DNA of 9,302 bases from Auritidibacter sp. Marseille-P8566. Lineage in GTDB: Bacteria; Bacteroidota; Bacteroidia; Flavobacteriales; Flavobacteriaceae. This document shows positions 6,661-9,302 of the stretch, piece after piece. Each line of letters opens with the position of its first letter. Within the stretch, counting starts at the first letter, position 1. The translations under genes and the position numbers were made by a program. The notes under the pieces were generated by a model. The model ran no database searches. It saw only the letters and a program-made list of their open reading frames with translations, and was not told where the DNA came from. The stretch spans positions 1 through 9,302 of the forward strand of contig CALPQA020000047.1 of assembly GCA_943325595.2 (NCBI GenBank). The letters are read 5' to 3'.

Positions 6661-6800
6661 CTCGCGTGAGGGATTGCAGCAAAAAGTCCACAGACAAGTG
6701 TAGCGAAAGCGGATCTTGACGAGGACTTGTAGCGGAAAGCCCGACCGAGTTTACTACAAATTGTCTCGTATCTCAAAATGTTCTAAACGAGGGCACGCCC
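6661..6800 (-). repeat. Flavobacterial intergenic repeat element, copy B
   Basis: Read on the minus strand this element starts GGGCGTGCCC (6800-6791), contains GGTCGGGCTTTCCGCTA (6746-6730) and ends GCTGCAATCCCTCACGC (6680-6664). GCGTG (6664-6668) can pair with CACGC (6794-6798). Between the core blocks are AAGTCC/GGACTT (6684-6689 and 6723-6728) and ACAAGT/ACTTGT (6694-6699 and 6725-6730) inverted repeats, so the internal hairpin is larger than in copy A. A 22-base 3' block matches copy A at 16 positions. A plus-strand open frame across it (about 6716-6898) has no coding character and is not a gene. Confidence 0.75.
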
Positions 6801-6837
6801 AAAGAATAAAAGTCTTGAATTTATTAGTTATTTGGAT

Positions 6838-6873
6838 AAAAAAAAAGAGGCCTATTTGTAGTAATAAGCCTCT
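6838..6873 (-). terminator. Rho-independent terminator of the pectate lyase gene
   Basis: On the minus strand AGAGGCTTATT, loop ACTACA, AATAGGCCTCT forms an 11-bp stem with one T-G pair (6873-6846), followed directly by a run of T (the A run at 6838-6845 on the plus strand). It starts 22 bases past the stop codon at 6895. Confidence 0.92.
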
Positions 6874-6894
6874 CTATATGGGGGAATATGATGA

Positions 6895-8232
6895 TTAGAT
6901 TTTTACAAACTTGCTTGTAGTAGATGCATCGCCTATTTTAAGGTTGCACAAATAAAAACCTTTAGACAAGTTGGCTAAATTGAGGGATAAATTCTCATTA
7001 GGAGTAATGTTTTTGGAAACCGTAAAAACGATTTTACCAGTAATGGAATAAATAGTTACGGTTGCATTTCCTGAAATATTTTCGGCTAGTGCTATGTTTA
7101 AAGTAGTATCTACAAAGGAAGGATATAGTTTTACACCGTTATTTTTTGTGAGTTCTTCTAGGCCTAGGACACAACTTGTAGACATTACGCCAGCTGCAGT
7201 TACGTTTAATGTTGCTCCCGCTCCGCAGGTTACATTTGGGATATATGTTGCCACATCTGCTACTGGAAGTAGTGTGCAAGTGTATGTTGGTCTTGTTACC
7301 GTTCCTACATTTGCAGTTCCATTAAGGCAACCGCTAAAGGTTAAGGCAACAACTCCGCCGTCTGTACTAAAGTAGTTTCTGTAAACGGAAGTGATATTGG
7401 CGAAGTTACAATTTTCAACATAGCAAGTAAGATTATTGTCACCACCTCCTAAACCGATGGCTAAAGATCCAGCAACGTTGGTATTGTAATAACAATTTAG
7501 AAGGTGTAATTCGGCATTTCGTGCTCTTGGCATTCTTTCTTTGCAGCCATTTGCCCAATAGCAATTTTGAAAAGTGATGCTATAATGCCCGTCGGTTGGG
7601 AAATCGGTGTTGCTTGAACCCACTAATCCTGAAAAACGGTGGTCGTTTGACCCGCCAGAACCACCGGCAATTGCAGGTTTTAAATAGGTGAATTTGCACC
7701 AAGAAATTGTAGTATTGTCCGAAAGTCCTTTGTTATCAAAATTACCATCCATTCCGTCTTGGAATTCGCAATGGTCTACCCAAAGATTTGTTGCTTCCGA
7801 GGTAAGATTGTCTCTTCCATCAACATCGTAGGCGCCAGGGCCTTCAAAAATTAGATTTCGTATGATAACATTGTTAGAACCGGGTTTGATATTTAGAATT
7901 CCAGAGTTATTTGCTGACGTTACAAAATCTCCAACGGTTATTTGTAGATTTCTAAGTCTAGCTCCAGGCAAACCGATGATTGTTTTGTTGTTTAGCGTTA
8001 CGCTAGTGTAAACACAGTCAATAGTTCCCGAAACTAAAATCACGGCATTGGCAGCTGCTGTTGAGGTAAGAGCCGTTTTTAAAGCAGCATAAGTAGAAAC
8101 AGTAACAGGAGTAGCGTTTCCACCACCAGTTGCGGCTGCACCAAATCCCTCGGGGCGAGTCATGTAATAATTTTGCCCTGAAGCCTTGCCCAGCAATAAC
8201 AAAAAGAACCCGAGGAATATTATTTTTTTCAT
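6895..8232 (-). CDS. T9SS-secreted pectate lyase, polysaccharide lyase family 1 type
   Basis: A predicted extracellular or surface lyase that cleaves polygalacturonate-type pectin by beta-elimination, normally with calcium. The 445-aa protein has a signal peptide (1-19, cut at ASG-Q). The start of the mature chain, YYMTRPEGFGAAATGGGNA, is typical of secreted PL1 enzymes. A right-handed beta-helix covers about 43-345. Diagnostic segments are ILVSGTI (65-71), NNKTIIGLPGARL (81-93), NVIIRNLIF (121-129), WVDHCEFQDGMDGNFD (151-166, likely calcium ligands among its acids), NTTISWCKF (173-181), GGSGGSNDHRF (190-200) and KERMPRARNAELHLLNCYY (231-249), in which R233, R236 or R238 supply the expected catalytic arginine. 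A T9SS sorting domain follows from about 366; its usual YPNP reads YPSF. Thirteen cysteines are present. The layout resembles Bacteroidota PL1 enzymes (possibly subfamily PL1_2). It is transcribed alone, divergent from the gene at 8748. Confidence 0.9.
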   Translation of the reverse strand: MKKIIFLGFFLLLLGKASGQNYYMTRPEGFGAAATGGGNATPVTVSTYAALKTALTSTAAANAVILVSGTIDCVYTSVTLNNKTIIGLPGARLRNLQITVGDFVTSANNSGILNIKPGSNNVIIRNLIFEGPGAYDVDGRDNLTSEATNLWVDHCEFQDGMDGNFDNKGLSDNTTISWCKFTYLKPAIAGGSGGSNDHRFSGLVGSSNTDFPTDGHYSITFQNCYWANGCKERMPRARNAELHLLNCYYNTNVAGSLAIGLGGGDNNLTCYVENCNFANITSVYRNYFSTDGGVVALTFSGCLNGTANVGTVTRPTYTCTLLPVADVATYIPNVTCGAGATLNVTAAGVMSTSCVLGLEELTKNNGVKLYPSFVDTTLNIALAENISGNATVTIYSITGKIVFTVSKNITPNENLSLNLANLSKGFYLCNLKIGDASTTSKFVKI

Positions 8233-8330
8233 TTTATGAAGATGTTACTTTTTAAATCTATTTTTTTTCAAAAACGGATTGACATTAACCATAATTATTA
8301 TTGGAGGTAAATAATCAATGCAATCGATTA

Positions 8331-8338
8331 CAAAAATA
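8331..8338 (-). promoter_or_regulatory. Candidate -7 element of the pectate lyase gene
   Basis: TATTTTTG on the minus strand (8338-8331) matches TAnnTTTG exactly, about 100 bases before the start codon. No TTG lies at the right upstream distance, so the call is weak; a weak -33 would fit a gene needing an activator. Confidence 0.3.
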
Positions 8339-8470
8339 TAAATTTATTTCAATAAATGGTATTTAATCTGGATTTTGAAGAAAAATTTAAGTTTAAGAAA
8401 TTTAAGGTTTTGTAAATGTGAAGAGTTGTTATGTTTTTTTGTTCGTTTTATATAGTGACTTTCTTTAGAG

Positions 8471-8520
8471 TTTTCCAAAAGGATACTTTTTGTGTATCGC
8501 TATTTCAGGACAAGACAAAA
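8471..8520. promoter_or_regulatory. Possible regulatory block in the 515-bp divergent intergenic region
   Basis: The space between the pectate lyase and the next gene (8233-8747) has no credible gene. Within this very AT-rich stretch one segment has mixed composition and contains the inverted repeat GATACTTTTTGTGTATC (8482-8498), followed by CGCTATTTCAGGACAAGAC. It lies roughly midway between the two divergent genes, about where an activator or sensor-regulator of a polysaccharide locus might bind. I recognise no specific motif, and no regulator gene is in view. The rest of the region holds only the promoter candidates listed. Confidence 0.2.
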
Positions 8521-8659
8521 AATGTTATACTGCTTAATTACTGTTTTAGTTTTTTTTAATTTTTAATTTTTCCTTCAAAAAACAAATAGTATCTGTGCAT
8601 GAAACAAAATCGCATACTTATTGATTTATATTCACACTTTATTATGATATTATAAGACT

Positions 8660-8667
8660 TAATTTTG
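8660..8667 (+). promoter_or_regulatory. Candidate -7 element of the partial secreted glycosidase-like gene
   Basis: TAATTTTG matches TAnnTTTG exactly, 80 bases before the ATG at 8748. Nineteen bases upstream is TTT rather than TTG (8638-8640), so the -33 element is degenerate. Expected leader is about 70-75 bases. Confidence 0.4.
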
Positions 8668-8747
8668 AATTTTTAATTGACTAAGCCTAAATCCTTTTCA
8701 AATCTTAGGGTTTTAACAATTTTTCTAAACAAATTTAATAAGTGATT

Positions 8748-9302
8748 ATGCACGTTATTTATAAACACATCACCTTACTTAGTATTGCTCTATTTTTTAT
8801 TACAAAATCATATTCACAATCGCTACCTATTAACTCTTATGGGGTGTGGGATCGTGGAGGAGGAGTTGCAGACTATTCAGATCCAAGTGCTGACTTTGTC
8901 AAGGGTATAGAAACTAGCGCTGATTGGAAAGATATTCAAGCTGGACCAGGAACTAATTGTGACTTTAGTGCTTTTCAAACAATATTAGATATTGCTGTTG
9001 CCAATAATAAGTTGATTCGATTTAGTGTCAATGTTGGGCCTGATTGCCCTATGTGGGTTTTTGACAATGGTGTTCCGTTAGTAAATGTAATTAGTAACGC
9101 GCCCAAGAACGATGCGTATGCCAATAGAAACCCGTATTATCCAGATCCAGAGTATAAAGTGTACTATTTTGAAATGATTAGACAATTTGCCTTGTTTTTG
9201 AGAAATCAACCTCAAGAAAAATTCAATCATATAGCTTTTGTACAAGTTAAAACAGGAGCTACAGGAGATGAAGAACCTTACAAAGGAGATGTAATTAATC
9301 CT
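8748..9302 (+). CDS. Secreted TIM-barrel glycoside hydrolase-like protein, N-terminal part (partial)
   Basis: The frame from ATG 8748 stays open for 185 codons and runs off the window. A signal peptide is clear (MHVIYKHITLLSIALFFITKS, cut near SYS-Q). The mature part has alternating strand and helix segments like the first half of a (beta/alpha)8 barrel: INSYGVWDRGGG (first strand), DFSAFQTILDIAVANNKLIRFSVNVGPDC (helix then strand), PYYPDPEYKVYYFEMIRQFALFLRNQP (helix), and FNHIAFVQVKTGATGDEEPYKGD. The last segment places acidic residues after a strand, where clan GH-A enzymes carry the acid/base glutamate. This is by analogy only; I cannot name the family. Divergence from a pectate lyase and the export signal suggest a part in polysaccharide breakdown. 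A T9SS domain may lie beyond the end. The ATG has no rival nearby in frame. Confidence 0.6.
   Translation, partial: MHVIYKHITLLSIALFFITKSYSQSLPINSYGVWDRGGGVADYSDPSADFVKGIETSADWKDIQAGPGTNCDFSAFQTILDIAVANNKLIRFSVNVGPDCPMWVFDNGVPLVNVISNAPKNDAYANRNPYYPDPEYKVYYFEMIRQFALFLRNQPQEKFNHIAFVQVKTGATGDEEPYKGDVINP

Noticed and set aside
6716..6898. Open frame of 60 codons on the plus strand
   Set aside because: It runs through repeat copy B and the lyase terminator hairpin, and its translation is Arg/Lys/Cys-rich with no domain sense.
7094..7375. Plus-strand open frame of 93 codons within the pectate lyase gene
   Set aside because: Antisense shadow of the Thr/Val/Ala-rich C-terminal part of the lyase; no independent evidence.
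8303..8342. GGAGG followed by ATG and a 7-codon frame (MQSITKI) in the pectate lyase upstream region
   Set aside because: Bacteroidota do not depend on Shine-Dalgarno sequences, the peptide is tiny, and the segment is the lyase leader on the other strand.

Overview
The window looks like chromosome from a Flavobacteriia (Bacteroidota) bacterium, probably Flavobacterium or a close relative. The DNA is AT-rich. Start regions lack strong Shine-Dalgarno sequences. Several upstream regions carry the Bacteroidota -7 promoter motif TAnnTTTG. Two secreted proteins end in type IX secretion (T9SS) sorting domains. No RNA gene, CRISPR array, transposase or phage gene was seen.

Left part (1-4945) is mostly housekeeping. 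It holds the 3' end of a probable GNAT acetyltransferase, then prmC (release factor methyltransferase). Converging on prmC with only 3 bp between stops is a MacB/FtsX-type ABC permease gene on the minus strand. Divergent from the permease is hisS (histidyl-tRNA synthetase), whose upstream region contains nested and mutually exclusive inverted repeats. A lipoprotein alpha/beta hydrolase of the proline iminopeptidase type follows, with its own promoter and a strong intrinsic terminator at 4911-4945.

Middle part (4946-6837) is accessory. A small secreted LamG/T9SS protein (5275-6240, minus) lies between two long, diverged inverted-repeat arms, 4950-5188 and 6493-6800. Each arm carries the same four modules in the same order when read away from the gene. 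The outermost module is a structured intergenic element that resembles repeats I recall from Flavobacterium genomes. It is closed by GCATG/CATGC in one copy and GCGTG/CACGC in the other. This composite is the most unusual structure in the window.

Right part (6838-9302) looks like polysaccharide use. A T9SS-secreted PL1-type pectate lyase (minus, with its own terminator) is divergent across a 515-bp AT-rich intergenic region from a truncated secreted protein that resembles a TIM-barrel glycoside hydrolase. Together they suggest extracellular attack on pectin or a related plant or algal polymer, perhaps helped by the LamG protein. No SusC/SusD pair or sensor is visible.
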